A program made the translations under genes and the position numbers. From an uncultured Limnohabitans sp. (GTDB taxonomy: Bacteria; Pseudomonadota; Gammaproteobacteria; Burkholderiales; Burkholderiaceae_C), in contig NZ_CALBEX010000500.1 in assembly GCF_937889215.1 (NCBI RefSeq), positions 1-5,542 on the forward strand: a stretch of 5,542 nucleotides of DNA, read 5' to 3'. Under the pieces are notes generated by a model, which was given only the letters and a program-made list of their open reading frames with translations, searched no databases and was not told where the DNA came from. Within the stretch, counting starts at the first letter, position 1. The number at the start of each line of letters is the position of its first letter. Shown piece after piece: positions 1 to 5,542 of this stretch.

Positions 1-46
1 CGCAGCGGGACTTGCACCCGCAGGTGTGCGCCCATGCTGGGCGCAC
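1..46 (-). mobile_element. Putative 5' end of a group IIC (class C) self-splicing intron, cut by the window edge
   Basis: On the minus strand the sequence opens with GTGCGCCCAGCATGGGCGCA, the GTGYG 5' landmark and first domain I hairpin of bacterial group II introns. The arms 39–46 and 26–33 pair perfectly. Positions 5–21 form a second hairpin: a 5-bp stem with a 7-nt loop, reading GGGTGCAAGTCCC at its core. Both blocks resemble, from memory, the start of the Oceanobacillus iheyensis IIC intron (GTGTGCCCGGCATGGG, then GGGTGAGAGTCCC), in the same order and at similar spacing. The putative 5' splice junction lies between 47 and 46, just past the T-run of the tRNA-Gly terminator; class C introns characteristically insert after terminator hairpins. 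The reverse transcriptase/maturase gene and catalytic domain V would lie beyond the left edge, so it cannot be said whether the intron is complete, ORF-less or a remnant. Confidence 0.72.
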
Positions 47-49
47 AAC

Positions 50-78
50 AAAAAAGGGAAGCGCTGACTTCCCTTTTT
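50..78 (-). terminator. Rho-independent terminator of the tRNA-Gly transcript
   Basis: Arms 68–78 and 51–61 form a perfect 11-bp stem (AAAAAGGGAAG with CTTCCCTTTTT on the minus strand) around a 6-nt loop at 62–67. The 3' arm continues into a run of six T (55–50) on the minus strand. It begins 32 nt past the tRNA 3' end. Because the stem has A and T ends, it could also act on plus-strand transcripts. It appears to be the target of the adjacent putative intron. Confidence 0.88.
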
Positions 79-110
79 GTTTGAAAGATGTTGGCACTTC
101 TTTCGGTGTT

Positions 111-186
111 TGGAGCGGGAAACGAGATTCGAACTCGCGACCTCAACCTTGGCAAGGTTGCGCTCTACCAACTGAGCTATTCCCGC
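111..186 (-). tRNA. tRNA-Gly, anticodon GCC, CCA encoded
   Basis: This 76-nt gene folds into a full cloverleaf. The acceptor stem pairs GCGGGAA (186–180) with TTCCCGC, followed by discriminator T (114) and an encoded CCA (113–111). The D arm contains AGCTCAGTTGGTAGAGC. The anticodon stem CAACC/GGTTG encloses loop TTGCCAA, with anticodon GCC at 153–151, which reads glycine codons GGC and GGU. The T arm carries the standard TTCGAAT loop. No mismatch or missing element is seen. It has its own near-consensus promoter and terminator, so it is probably a single-gene transcription unit downstream of lon, though read-through from lon is possible. Confidence 0.97.
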
Positions 187-204
187 ATATTTCAGAAACC
201 TGGC

Positions 205-234
205 ATTGTATGCCGTATTTTCTGCGATTGTCAA
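205..234 (-). promoter_or_regulatory. Sigma70-type promoter of the tRNA-Gly gene
   Basis: The minus strand has a perfect -35 TTGACA (234–229), an 18-bp spacer, and -10 TACAAT (210–205, five of six consensus bases). Transcription would start around 198, giving a leader of roughly a dozen bases before the tRNA 5' end at 186. The strength of the match suits a stable-RNA gene and makes the tRNA independent of lon. Confidence 0.8.
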
Positions 235-246
235 ATTGTAATGCAA

Positions 247-276
247 TTTCAGGCCAACTTTGAAGCTGGCCTGAAA
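247..276 (-). terminator. Hairpin just after lon, possible weak terminator
   Basis: Perfect 10-bp arms (TTTCAGGCCA at 247–256 and TGGCCTGAAA at 267–276) surround a 10-nt loop, starting 8 bp after the lon stop codon. On the minus strand the hairpin is followed only by TTGCATT, so there is no proper T-run. It may end lon transcripts weakly, protect the mRNA 3' end, or slow polymerase before the tRNA promoter. The position fits a lon 3' end better than the sequence does. Confidence 0.45.
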
Positions 277-284
277 ATTTTGCA

Positions 285-2708
285 TCAATGTTTCACAGCC
301 TCGGGTTTGGCGGTTGCTGTAACAGCCGACAAAGCGGCTGCAGCCACTTCTTCGTCACTCAAGGGCACAGGCTTGGCTTCCAAGGCAACGTCCAGCACCT
401 GGTCAATCCATTTGACAGGGATGATTTCCAGCCCGTTTTTGACATTCTCAGGAATGTCCTGCAAGTCCTTGACGTTCTCCTCGGGGATCAACACCGTCTT
501 GATGCCGCCGCGCAAAGCGGCCAGCAATTTTTCTTTCAAACCGCCAATGGCCGTGACTTCACCGCGCAGCGTGATCTCGCCAGTCATGGCCACATCGGCA
601 CGCACCGGAATCCCCGTCATCGCGGACACCATGGCCGTGGTCATGGCTGCACCGGCGCTCGGGCCGTCTTTGGGTGTGGCACCGTCAGGGACGTGGATGT
701 GCAGGTCTTTCTTCTCAAAGACTTCGTCCTTGATGCCCAACAGGCGTGAGCGGCTGCGCACCACGGTGCGCGCAGCTTCCACAGACTCTTTCATCACATC
801 GCCCAGCGAGCCAGTGCGGGTGATCACGCCTTTGCCCGGCATCAGCGCCGCCTCAATGGTGAGCAAATCGCCGCCCACCTCGGTCCAAGCCAAGCCCACC
901 ACTTGGCCGACCTGGTTCTTTTGCTCGGCACGGCCATAGCTGTACTTGCGCACGCCCAGGAAGTCGTTCAGATTGTCCGCATTCACCACCACCTGGGGTG
1001 TCATCTGCTTGAGCAGCAAAGCCTTGACGACTTTGCGGCAGATTTTGCCCAGCTCGCGCTCCAGCGAGCGCACACCGGCTTCGCGTGTGTAGTAACGCAC
1101 CACATCGCGCACAGCGGCTTCGGTCACTTGCAGCTCGGTGTCTTTCACGCCGTTGTTGGTCATCTGCTTGGGCAGCAAATACTTCATGGCGATGCTGGTT
1201 TTTTCATCTTCGGTGTAGCCGGACAAACGTATCACTTCCATCCGGTCCAGAAGGGCCGAGGGGATGTTCATCGAGTTGGAGGTGGCCACGAACATGACGT
1301 CGCTCAGGTCAAAGTCAACCTCGACGTAATGGTCACCAAAGGTGTGGTTTTGCTCAGGGTCCAGCACCTCCAGCAAAGCGCTTGATGGGTCGCCCCGGAA
1401 ATCCGTGCCCAGCTTGTCGATCTCGTCGAGCAAGAACAGCGGGTTCTTGGTGCCGACCTTGTTCAGGTTTTGCAGCACCTTGCCGGGCAATGCGCCGATG
1501 TAGGTGCGGCGGTGACCACGAATCTCGGCTTCGTCACGCATGCCGCCTAGGGCCATGCGCACGTACTTGCGGCCAGTGGCTTTGGCAATCGATTGGCCAA
1601 GCGAAGTCTTTCCCACACCGGGTGGCCCGACCAGGCACAAGATAGGGGCCTTGACCTTGTCGACGCGTTGCTGCACAGCAAGATACTCAAGGATGCGGTC
1701 CTTGACCTTGTCCAAACCAAAGTGGTCTTGGTTGAGCACGTCTTCGGCATTGGCCAGATCGTGCTTGAGCTTGGTTTTTTTGCCCCAAGGCAAGCCAATC
1801 AGCACATCCAGGTAATTGCGCACCACGGATGCTTCTGCCGACATGGGCGACATGAGCTTGAGCTTTTTCAGCTCACCCTCGGCCTTTTTGCGGGCTTCGG
1901 CCGACATTTTGGCGGCCTTGATTTTCTTTTCGAGCTCCTCGATGTCCGCGCCTTCTTCGCCGTCGCCCAGCTCTTTCTGGATGGCTTTGACCTGCTCGTT
2001 CAAGTAGAAGTCGCGCTGGTTCTTTTCCATCTGGCGCTTGACGCGGCCACGGATGCGCTTATCGACATTAAGGATGTCGACCTCATGCTCCAGCTGGGCG
2101 AACAAATTTTCCAGGCGGGCTTTGATGTTGGCCAGATCCAGCACCTGCTGCTTGTTTTCGAGCTTCAGGGGCAAGTGCGCGGCGATCGTGTCAGCCAGGC
2201 GTCCCGCGTCGTCGATGCTGGAAATCGAGGTGAGGATTTCGGGGGGAATCTTTTTGTTGAGTTTGACGTACTGGTCAAACTGCTGCATGACGGCGCGTCG
2301 CAGCGCCTCAATTTCGCTGCTGGCTTCGGACTGTTCGGCCGCAGGGTCCACCGGCGTGACCGAGGCCACAAAGTGCGCCTCGCCATCGACGATTGACTTG
2401 ACCAAGGCGCGCTGCTGGCCCTCGACCAAGACTTTGACCGTGCCATCGGGCAACTTGAGCATTTGCAAAATGGTCGACACGCAGCCCACATCGAACATGT
2501 CGTCGATGACAGGCTCGTCCTTGGCGGCGGTCTTTTGGGCCACCAGCATGATGCGGCGTTCAGCGGCCATGGCAGTTTCCAAGGCTTTGATGCTCTTGGG
2601 GCGCCCGACAAACAGCGGAATCACCATGTGCGGGAACACAACCACGTCACGCAAGGGCAACATGGGCAGTTCGATCAAGGTGGGCGGTAAAGGTGTGTGT
2701 CCAGACAT
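285..2708 (-). CDS. lon: Lon ATP-dependent serine protease
   Basis: Cytoplasmic AAA+ protease that degrades misfolded and short-lived regulatory proteins as a homohexamer. The 807-residue product has the full LonA layout: an N-terminal substrate-binding domain (about 12–215, opening with the typical [20 protein letters not shown]), a charged coiled-coil-rich linker (about 215–310), an ATPase module with Walker A GPPGVGKT (361–368) and Walker B FLLDEID (425–431), and a C-terminal protease domain with Ser684 in DGPSAG and Lys727 in GGLKEKL. The 43-residue Ser–Lys spacing is the same as in E. coli Lon. The start is supported by GAGGGA six bases before the ATG. The protein is some 20 residues longer than E. 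coli Lon, the excess being an Ala-rich tail after about 780. It follows clpX by 99 bp and has its own sigma32-like promoter. No damage is visible. Confidence 0.98.
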   Translation of the reverse strand: MSGHTPLPPTLIELPMLPLRDVVVFPHMVIPLFVGRPKSIKALETAMAAERRIMLVAQKTAAKDEPVIDDMFDVGCVSTILQMLKLPDGTVKVLVEGQQRALVKSIVDGEAHFVASVTPVDPAAEQSEASSEIEALRRAVMQQFDQYVKLNKKIPPEILTSISSIDDAGRLADTIAAHLPLKLENKQQVLDLANIKARLENLFAQLEHEVDILNVDKRIRGRVKRQMEKNQRDFYLNEQVKAIQKELGDGEEGADIEELEKKIKAAKMSAEARKKAEGELKKLKLMSPMSAEASVVRNYLDVLIGLPWGKKTKLKHDLANAEDVLNQDHFGLDKVKDRILEYLAVQQRVDKVKAPILCLVGPPGVGKTSLGQSIAKATGRKYVRMALGGMRDEAEIRGHRRTYIGALPGKVLQNLNKVGTKNPLFLLDEIDKLGTDFRGDPSSALLEVLDPEQNHTFGDHYVEVDFDLSDVMFVATSNSMNIPSALLDRMEVIRLSGYTEDEKTSIAMKYLLPKQMTNNGVKDTELQVTEAAVRDVVRYYTREAGVRSLERELGKICRKVVKALLLKQMTPQVVVNADNLNDFLGVRKYSYGRAEQKNQVGQVVGLAWTEVGGDLLTIEAALMPGKGVITRTGSLGDVMKESVEAARTVVRSRSRLLGIKDEVFEKKDLHIHVPDGATPKDGPSAGAAMTTAMVSAMTGIPVRADVAMTGEITLRGEVTAIGGLKEKLLAALRGGIKTVLIPEENVKDLQDIPENVKNGLEIIPVKWIDQVLDVALEAKPVPLSDEEVAAAALSAVTATAKPEAVKH

Positions 2709-2736
2709 GTGATGTCCCTCAGGTCAATTCAGCTAC

Positions 2737-2764
2737 ACATGGATGCTGCACTGCCAATTTCAAC
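2737..2764 (-). promoter_or_regulatory. Sigma32-like heat-shock promoter of lon
   Basis: On the minus strand GTTGAAA (2764–2758) is followed after 13 bp by ATCCATGT (2744–2737). The recalled sigma32 consensus is CTTGAAA, 13–15 bp, CCCCATNT, so the matches are six of seven and six of seven specified -10 positions apart from the free base. The -10 ends 28 bp before the lon ATG, leaving a short leader that includes the ribosome binding site. lon is a classical sigma32 regulon member in E. coli. This is a pattern match without experimental proof. Confidence 0.6.
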
Positions 2765-2807
2765 CCATCGGTGATCGGGGGTATTCATTGGCGTGCGCCC
2801 CAGTGGG

Positions 2808-4073
2808 TCAGGCCTGTTTGGCCGACTCGCGGTAAACCAGCAGCGGCGGTTTGTTGTCGTCGATGACGGACTCGTCCACCACCACTTTTTCAACGTTGGC
2901 CTGGTTGGGCAATTCGAACATGGTGTCGATCAGGGCCTGCTCCATGATGGAGCGCAGGCCCCGGGCACCGGTCTTGCGGGCCAGCGCCTTGCGGGCCATG
3001 GCCGTGAGGGCGTTGGGTCGCACCTCCAGCTCGACACCTTCCATGGCCAGCAGTTTGGTGAATTGTTTGACCACCGCGTTTTTCGGCTCGGTCAAAATTT
3101 GCACCAGCGCCTCTTCGCTCAGCTCGGCCAAAGTGGCCACCACCGGCAAACGGCCCACCAGCTCGGGGATCAAGCCAAACTTGATCAGGTCTTCGGGCTC
3201 GACTTCGTTGAACACGTCGGTGAGCGAACGTTGCTTTTTACTCTTGACGGTGGCACCAAAACCAATGCCACCCGATTCGGTGCGGTTTTCGATGACCTTT
3301 TCAAGCCCAGCGAAAGCGCCGCCACAAATGAACAAGATGTTGGTCGTGTCGATCTGCAAGAAGTCTTGGTTAGGGTGCTTGCGCCCGCCCTGCGGAGGCA
3401 CGCTGGCCATGGTGCCTTCGACCAGCTTGAGCAAGGCCTGCTGCACGCCCTCGCCCGAGACGTCACGGGTGATCGAGGGGTTGTCGGACTTGCGGGTAAT
3501 CTTGTCGATCTCATCGATGTAAACGATGCCGCGTTGCGCACGCTCGACGTCGTAATTGCAGGTCTGCAGCAGCTTGGCGACGATGTTCTCAACGTCCTCA
3601 CCCACATAACCGGCTTCGGTCAGGGTGGTGGCGTCGGCCATGACAAAGGGCACGTCCAGCATGCGGGCCATGGTCTGGGCCAGCAAGGTCTTGCCTGAGC
3701 CTGTGGGGCCGATCAACAAGATGTTGCTCTTGGCCAGCTCGACCTCGTCTTTTTTGGCACCCTCTTTGTGCTTGAGGCGCTTGTAGTGGTTGTACACCGC
3801 GACCGCCAGGCTGCGCTTGGCTTTTTCTTGGCCAATCACGTAATTGTCCAGGTTGGTCTTGATGTCCAGGGGTGTCGGCAAGCCCTCTTTGGCCCCTTCC
3901 ACGGTGGTGGTGGAAGCCAGTTCATCGCGCACGATGTCGTTGCACAAATCAATGCATTCGTCGCAAATGAAGACCGATGGACCTGCGATCAGCTTTTTGA
4001 CCTCGTGCTGGCTTTTGCCGCAAAAGGAGCAGAACAGGTTTTTCTCAGTAGTCGAGCCTTTTTTATCGGCCAT
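2808..4073 (-). CDS. clpX: ClpX, ATP-dependent unfoldase of the ClpXP protease
   Basis: Cytoplasmic hexameric AAA+ unfoldase that recognises tagged substrates (such as ssrA-tagged proteins), unfolds them and threads them into ClpP. The 421-residue product is full length. It has an N-terminal zinc-binding domain (Cys15, Cys18, Cys37, Cys40), Walker A GPTGSGKT (122–129), the GYVG pore loop (155–158), Walker B IVYIDEID (183–190), an RKH pore loop (231–233), the IGF loop that docks on ClpP (270–272), an arginine finger in LVGRLP (Arg308) and sensor II in GARGLR (Arg371). GAGG lies eight bases before the ATG and supports this start. It follows clpP by 108 bp with a terminator-like hairpin between them. 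The only promoter-like element seen in the remaining leader is a lone -10-type TATCAT at 4109–4104 with a poor -35. Confidence 0.98.
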   Translation of the reverse strand: MADKKGSTTEKNLFCSFCGKSQHEVKKLIAGPSVFICDECIDLCNDIVRDELASTTTVEGAKEGLPTPLDIKTNLDNYVIGQEKAKRSLAVAVYNHYKRLKHKEGAKKDEVELAKSNILLIGPTGSGKTLLAQTMARMLDVPFVMADATTLTEAGYVGEDVENIVAKLLQTCNYDVERAQRGIVYIDEIDKITRKSDNPSITRDVSGEGVQQALLKLVEGTMASVPPQGGRKHPNQDFLQIDTTNILFICGGAFAGLEKVIENRTESGGIGFGATVKSKKQRSLTDVFNEVEPEDLIKFGLIPELVGRLPVVATLAELSEEALVQILTEPKNAVVKQFTKLLAMEGVELEVRPNALTAMARKALARKTGARGLRSIMEQALIDTMFELPNQANVEKVVVDESVIDDNKPPLLVYRESAKQA

Positions 4074-4110
4074 AGATGTCGCCTCGGAATCCGGAATTCG
4101 TCAATGATAA

Positions 4111-4151
4111 CGAAAGAAAAACGGCGTTCACCCTTTGGGGGTCAACGCCGT
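4111..4151 (-). terminator. Rho-independent-type terminator between clpP and clpX
   Basis: On the minus strand ACGGCGTT (4151–4144) pairs with AACGCCGT (4128–4121). After one mismatch four further pairs (4142–4139 with 4130–4133) close a 5-nt loop. The 3' arm runs straight into TTTTCTTTCG (4120–4111). GC-rich stem plus T-rich tail is the classic intrinsic terminator form. It begins 30 bp after the clpP stop and ends about 40 bp before clpX, so it should limit read-through from clpP. It could be partial, acting as an attenuator. Confidence 0.8.
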
Positions 4152-4161
4152 CAGCCTGAGC

Positions 4162-4176
4162 GCCGGGGAGCCCGGC
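4162..4176 (-). repeat. Small GC hairpin after the clpP stop codon
   Basis: GCCGGG (4162–4167) and CCCGGC (4171–4176) form a perfect 6-bp stem with a 3-nt loop, five bases after the clpP stop. It has no T-run and lies just before the larger terminator hairpin, so it may pause polymerase or protect the 3' end. It could be chance in GC-rich sequence. Confidence 0.4.
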
Positions 4177-4181
4177 CACCC

Positions 4182-4790
4182 TCAAGCGCGTTTGGAAATG
4201 ACGTCGTCGATCAAACCGTAGTCTTTGGACTCGGTGGCCGAGAGGTAATAGTCGCGTTCGGTGTCGAGTTCAATTTTGGCCAGCGGCTGACCTGTGTTCT
4301 CGGCCAAGATGCGGTTCAGGTGGGCACGGGTCTTGACGATCTCGCGTGCGGCGATCTCGATCTCGGTGGCCTGACCTCGTGCACCGCCCAGGGGCTGGTG
4401 AATCATGATCTTGGAGTTGGGCAAAGAAAACCGCTTGCCCTTGGCCCCTGAAGACAACAAAAACGCCCCCATGCTGGCCGCCATGCCGTTGCACAGCGTC
4501 GACACATCGGGCTTGATGAAGTTCATGGTGTCGTAAATCGCCATGCCCGCGCTCACCGAACCACCGGGCGAATTGATGTACAGCGAGATGTCCTTTTCGG
4601 GGTTTTCGCTCTCCAAAAACAGCAACTGGGCCACGATCAGGTTGGCCATGTGGTCATTGACCTCGCCCACCAAAAAGATCACGCGCTCTTTGAGCAAACG
4701 CGAATAGATGTCGTAAGCACGTTCGCCACGGCCCGATTGCTCGACGACCATGGGCACCATGCCCAAATTTGTGATGTCCAGTGCGCTCAT
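4182..4790 (-). CDS. clpP: ClpP, proteolytic subunit of the Clp protease
   Basis: Serine peptidase that forms a double-heptamer chamber in the cytoplasm and cuts polypeptides delivered by ClpX or ClpA. The 202-residue product is close to the 207 residues of E. coli ClpP. The catalytic triad is visible: Ser106 in GMAASMGAF, His131 in MIHQPLGG and Asp180 in [10 protein letters not shown]. The oxyanion-region motif INSPGGSV (72–79) and the LPNSK segment before the His are conserved. The first dozen residues before VPMVVEQ correspond to the removable propeptide. GGAG five bases before the ATG supports the start. It lies 121 bp downstream of tig, behind a sigma32-like promoter, and is followed by a terminator before clpX. 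Confidence 0.98.
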   Translation of the reverse strand: MSALDITNLGMVPMVVEQSGRGERAYDIYSRLLKERVIFLVGEVNDHMANLIVAQLLFLESENPEKDISLYINSPGGSVSAGMAIYDTMNFIKPDVSTLCNGMAASMGAFLLSSGAKGKRFSLPNSKIMIHQPLGGARGQATEIEIAAREIVKTRAHLNRILAENTGQPLAKIELDTERDYYLSATESKDYGLIDDVISKRA

Positions 4791-4843
4791 CGTTTCTCCA
4801 GTAATTCAGACTGACTTTAACCAAGTTTTGAATGCCACCATGA

Positions 4844-4871
4844 AGATGGGGCTTGATCGCCGAACAGCAAG
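4844..4871 (-). promoter_or_regulatory. Sigma32-like heat-shock promoter of clpP
   Basis: The minus strand has a -10 CCCCATCT (4851–4844), a full match to the recalled sigma32 -10 CCCCATNT. A -35 CTTGCTG (4871–4865) lies 13 bp upstream and keeps the CTTG core of CTTGAAA. The start of transcription would fall near 4836, leaving a leader of about 45 nt to the clpP ATG. clpP is a known heat-shock gene in E. coli. The -10 lies largely inside one arm of the inverted repeat at 4846–4888. Confidence 0.6.
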
Positions 4872-4888
4872 CCCGGCTCAAGCCCCAT
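4846..4888. repeat. Perfect 11-bp inverted repeat overlapping the clpP promoter
   Basis: ATGGGGCTTGA (4846–4856) and TCAAGCCCCAT (4878–4888) are exact reverse complements 21 bp apart. Inside, GCCG (4859–4862) and CGGC (4874–4877) can add four pairs after a 2-nt bulge. It has no T-run on the minus strand, so it is not a standard terminator for tig, although it begins only 24 bp after the tig stop. One arm contains most of the -10 of the putative sigma32 promoter. It could be an operator, a structure at the tig mRNA 3' end, or both. Confidence 0.75.
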
Positions 4889-4911
4889 ATTCGGGTGTTA
4901 CCCCAGAAAGA

Positions 4912-5542
4912 TCAGGCCTGCTGACCCATCAGTTCTTCAAACGTGATGGCTTTCTCCACCACTTTGGCCTGGCCCAACACGAAGTCGGACACATTGCTCT
5001 CGATGACCACGGCCTCAACTTCAGCCATGCGCTGGTTGTCGCTGTTGTACCAACGCACGACATCGTCAGGACGCTCGTAGCTGGAGGCCAGCTCTTCGAT
5101 GTGGGCCTGGATCTGCTCAGGCTTGGCGTGCAATGTGTTGCCACGCACGACTTCGGCCACCACCAGGCCCAAGCGCACGCGCTGCTCGGCTTGAGGGCGG
5201 AAGATGTCGTCAGGGATCGGGGCCTTGTCGGCGTCCTTGATGCCGCGTTGCTTCAGGTCGGCACGGGCACCCTCTTTGAGGCGCTCGATTTCGCTTTGAA
5301 CGATCGACTGGGGCAAGTCCAGCTCAGCCTTGGCCACCAAAGCGTCCATGGCGGCTTGCTTGTTGCGGGCCAGCAAGCGGAATTTCACTTCACGCTCGAG
5401 GTTTTTGCGGATGTCGGCGCGCAGGCCTTCCACCGTGGCGTCAGCAATGCCCAAGGACTTGGCCAGGGCTTCGTTGACTTCGGGCAGATTGGCGGCTTCG
5501 ATTTTCTTGACGGTGACCATGAAGTCAGCGGTTTTGCCTGCC
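4912..5542 (-). CDS. tig: Trigger factor, C-terminal half (gene runs off the right edge)
   Basis: Ribosome-associated chaperone with peptidyl-prolyl isomerase activity that meets nascent chains at the exit tunnel. The visible 209 codons match the end of the isomerase domain (DFMVTVKKIE, like the FAINLKKVEE stretch of E. coli) and the helical C-terminal chaperone domain, with GLRADIRKNLERE, a VRLGLVVAEVVR helix, and the family-typical ending TFEELMGQQA. E. coli trigger factor has 432 residues, so roughly half is missing, namely the ribosome-binding N-terminal domain and most of the isomerase domain. The ATG at 5520 is internal: the frame stays open to 5541 and the upstream codons read AGKTADF, which fits the family. 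It ends 121 bp before clpP, the usual neighbour in proteobacteria. Confidence 0.96.
   Translation of the reverse strand, partial: AGKTADFMVTVKKIEAANLPEVNEALAKSLGIADATVEGLRADIRKNLEREVKFRLLARNKQAAMDALVAKAELDLPQSIVQSEIERLKEGARADLKQRGIKDADKAPIPDDIFRPQAEQRVRLGLVVAEVVRGNTLHAKPEQIQAHIEELASSYERPDDVVRWYNSDNQRMAEVEAVVIESNVSDFVLGQAKVVEKAITFEELMGQQA

Noticed and set aside
5..21. T-arm of a second tRNA on the minus strand (GCGGG, TGCAAGT loop, CCCGC)
   Set aside because: The loop lacks the TTC start of a T-loop, and the upstream sequence is a hairpin with no anticodon or D arm. The group II intron reading explains both hairpins.
12..263. Plus-strand open frame with a GKRDSNSRPQPWQGCALP-like peptide
   Set aside because: It is the antisense translation of the tRNA-Gly gene, a well-known spurious peptide type in databases, and it also crosses the terminator and intron edge.
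88..939. Long plus-strand open frame of 283 codons
   Set aside because: It runs antisense to the tRNA and the 3' part of lon, has no recognisable domain, and the opposite strand codes for conserved Lon residues throughout.
1593..2396. Plus-strand open frame of 267 codons opposite lon
   Set aside because: A shadow of lon codon bias: the peptide is rich in Leu, Val, Gln and Phe, with no family resemblance.
2793..3698. Plus-strand open frame of 301 codons opposite clpX
   Set aside because: Antisense shadow of a clearly real clpX; low-complexity Gly/His/Gln/Leu-rich peptide without motif.
4104..4140. Possible sigma70 promoter for clpX using TATCAT at 4109–4104
   Set aside because: The best -35 candidate, GTGAAC 16 bp upstream, matches only three of six bases and lies in the terminator stem; too weak to annotate.
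4912..5520. Trigger factor starting at the ATG at 5520
   Set aside because: The frame stays open upstream to the window edge and the residues there fit the family, so this Met is internal.

Overview
This window carries the protein-folding and proteolysis cluster tig–clpP–clpX–lon, entirely on the minus strand, followed by a tRNA-Gly gene and, at the extreme left edge, what looks like the first 46 nucleotides of a group II intron. The gene order, the protein sequences and the moderately high GC suggest a betaproteobacterium, most likely of the Burkholderiales (Comamonadaceae-like). That placement is inferred from recalled family sequences, not from a search.

Reading in the direction of transcription (right to left): the C-terminal half of trigger factor (5542–4912, running off the right edge); a 121-bp gap with a sigma32-like heat-shock promoter lying inside an 11-bp perfect inverted repeat; clpP (4790–4182); a 108-bp gap with a rho-independent-type terminator; clpX (4073–2808); a 99-bp gap with a second sigma32-like promoter; lon (2708–285); a 98-bp gap with a hairpin and a near-consensus sigma70 promoter; tRNA-Gly(GCC) with encoded CCA (186–111); a strong terminator (78–50); and the putative intron 5' end (46–1). 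All genes look intact except tig, which is cut by the window edge. No gap between genes exceeds 125 bp.

The genes form one functional set. Trigger factor binds nascent chains at the ribosome. ClpX unfolds tagged or recognised proteins and feeds them into the ClpP chamber. Lon is a self-contained ATP-dependent protease for misfolded and regulatory proteins. The two sigma32-like promoters sit before clpP and lon and fit heat-shock induction. The terminator-like hairpin between clpP and clpX suggests the amounts of ClpP and ClpX are partly uncoupled.

The central genes are ordinary core genome. The most interesting item is the left edge: sequence with the 5' landmarks of a group IIC intron begins four bases beyond the T-run of the tRNA terminator, in the same orientation, which is the kind of site this intron class uses. 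Only its first 46 bases are visible.
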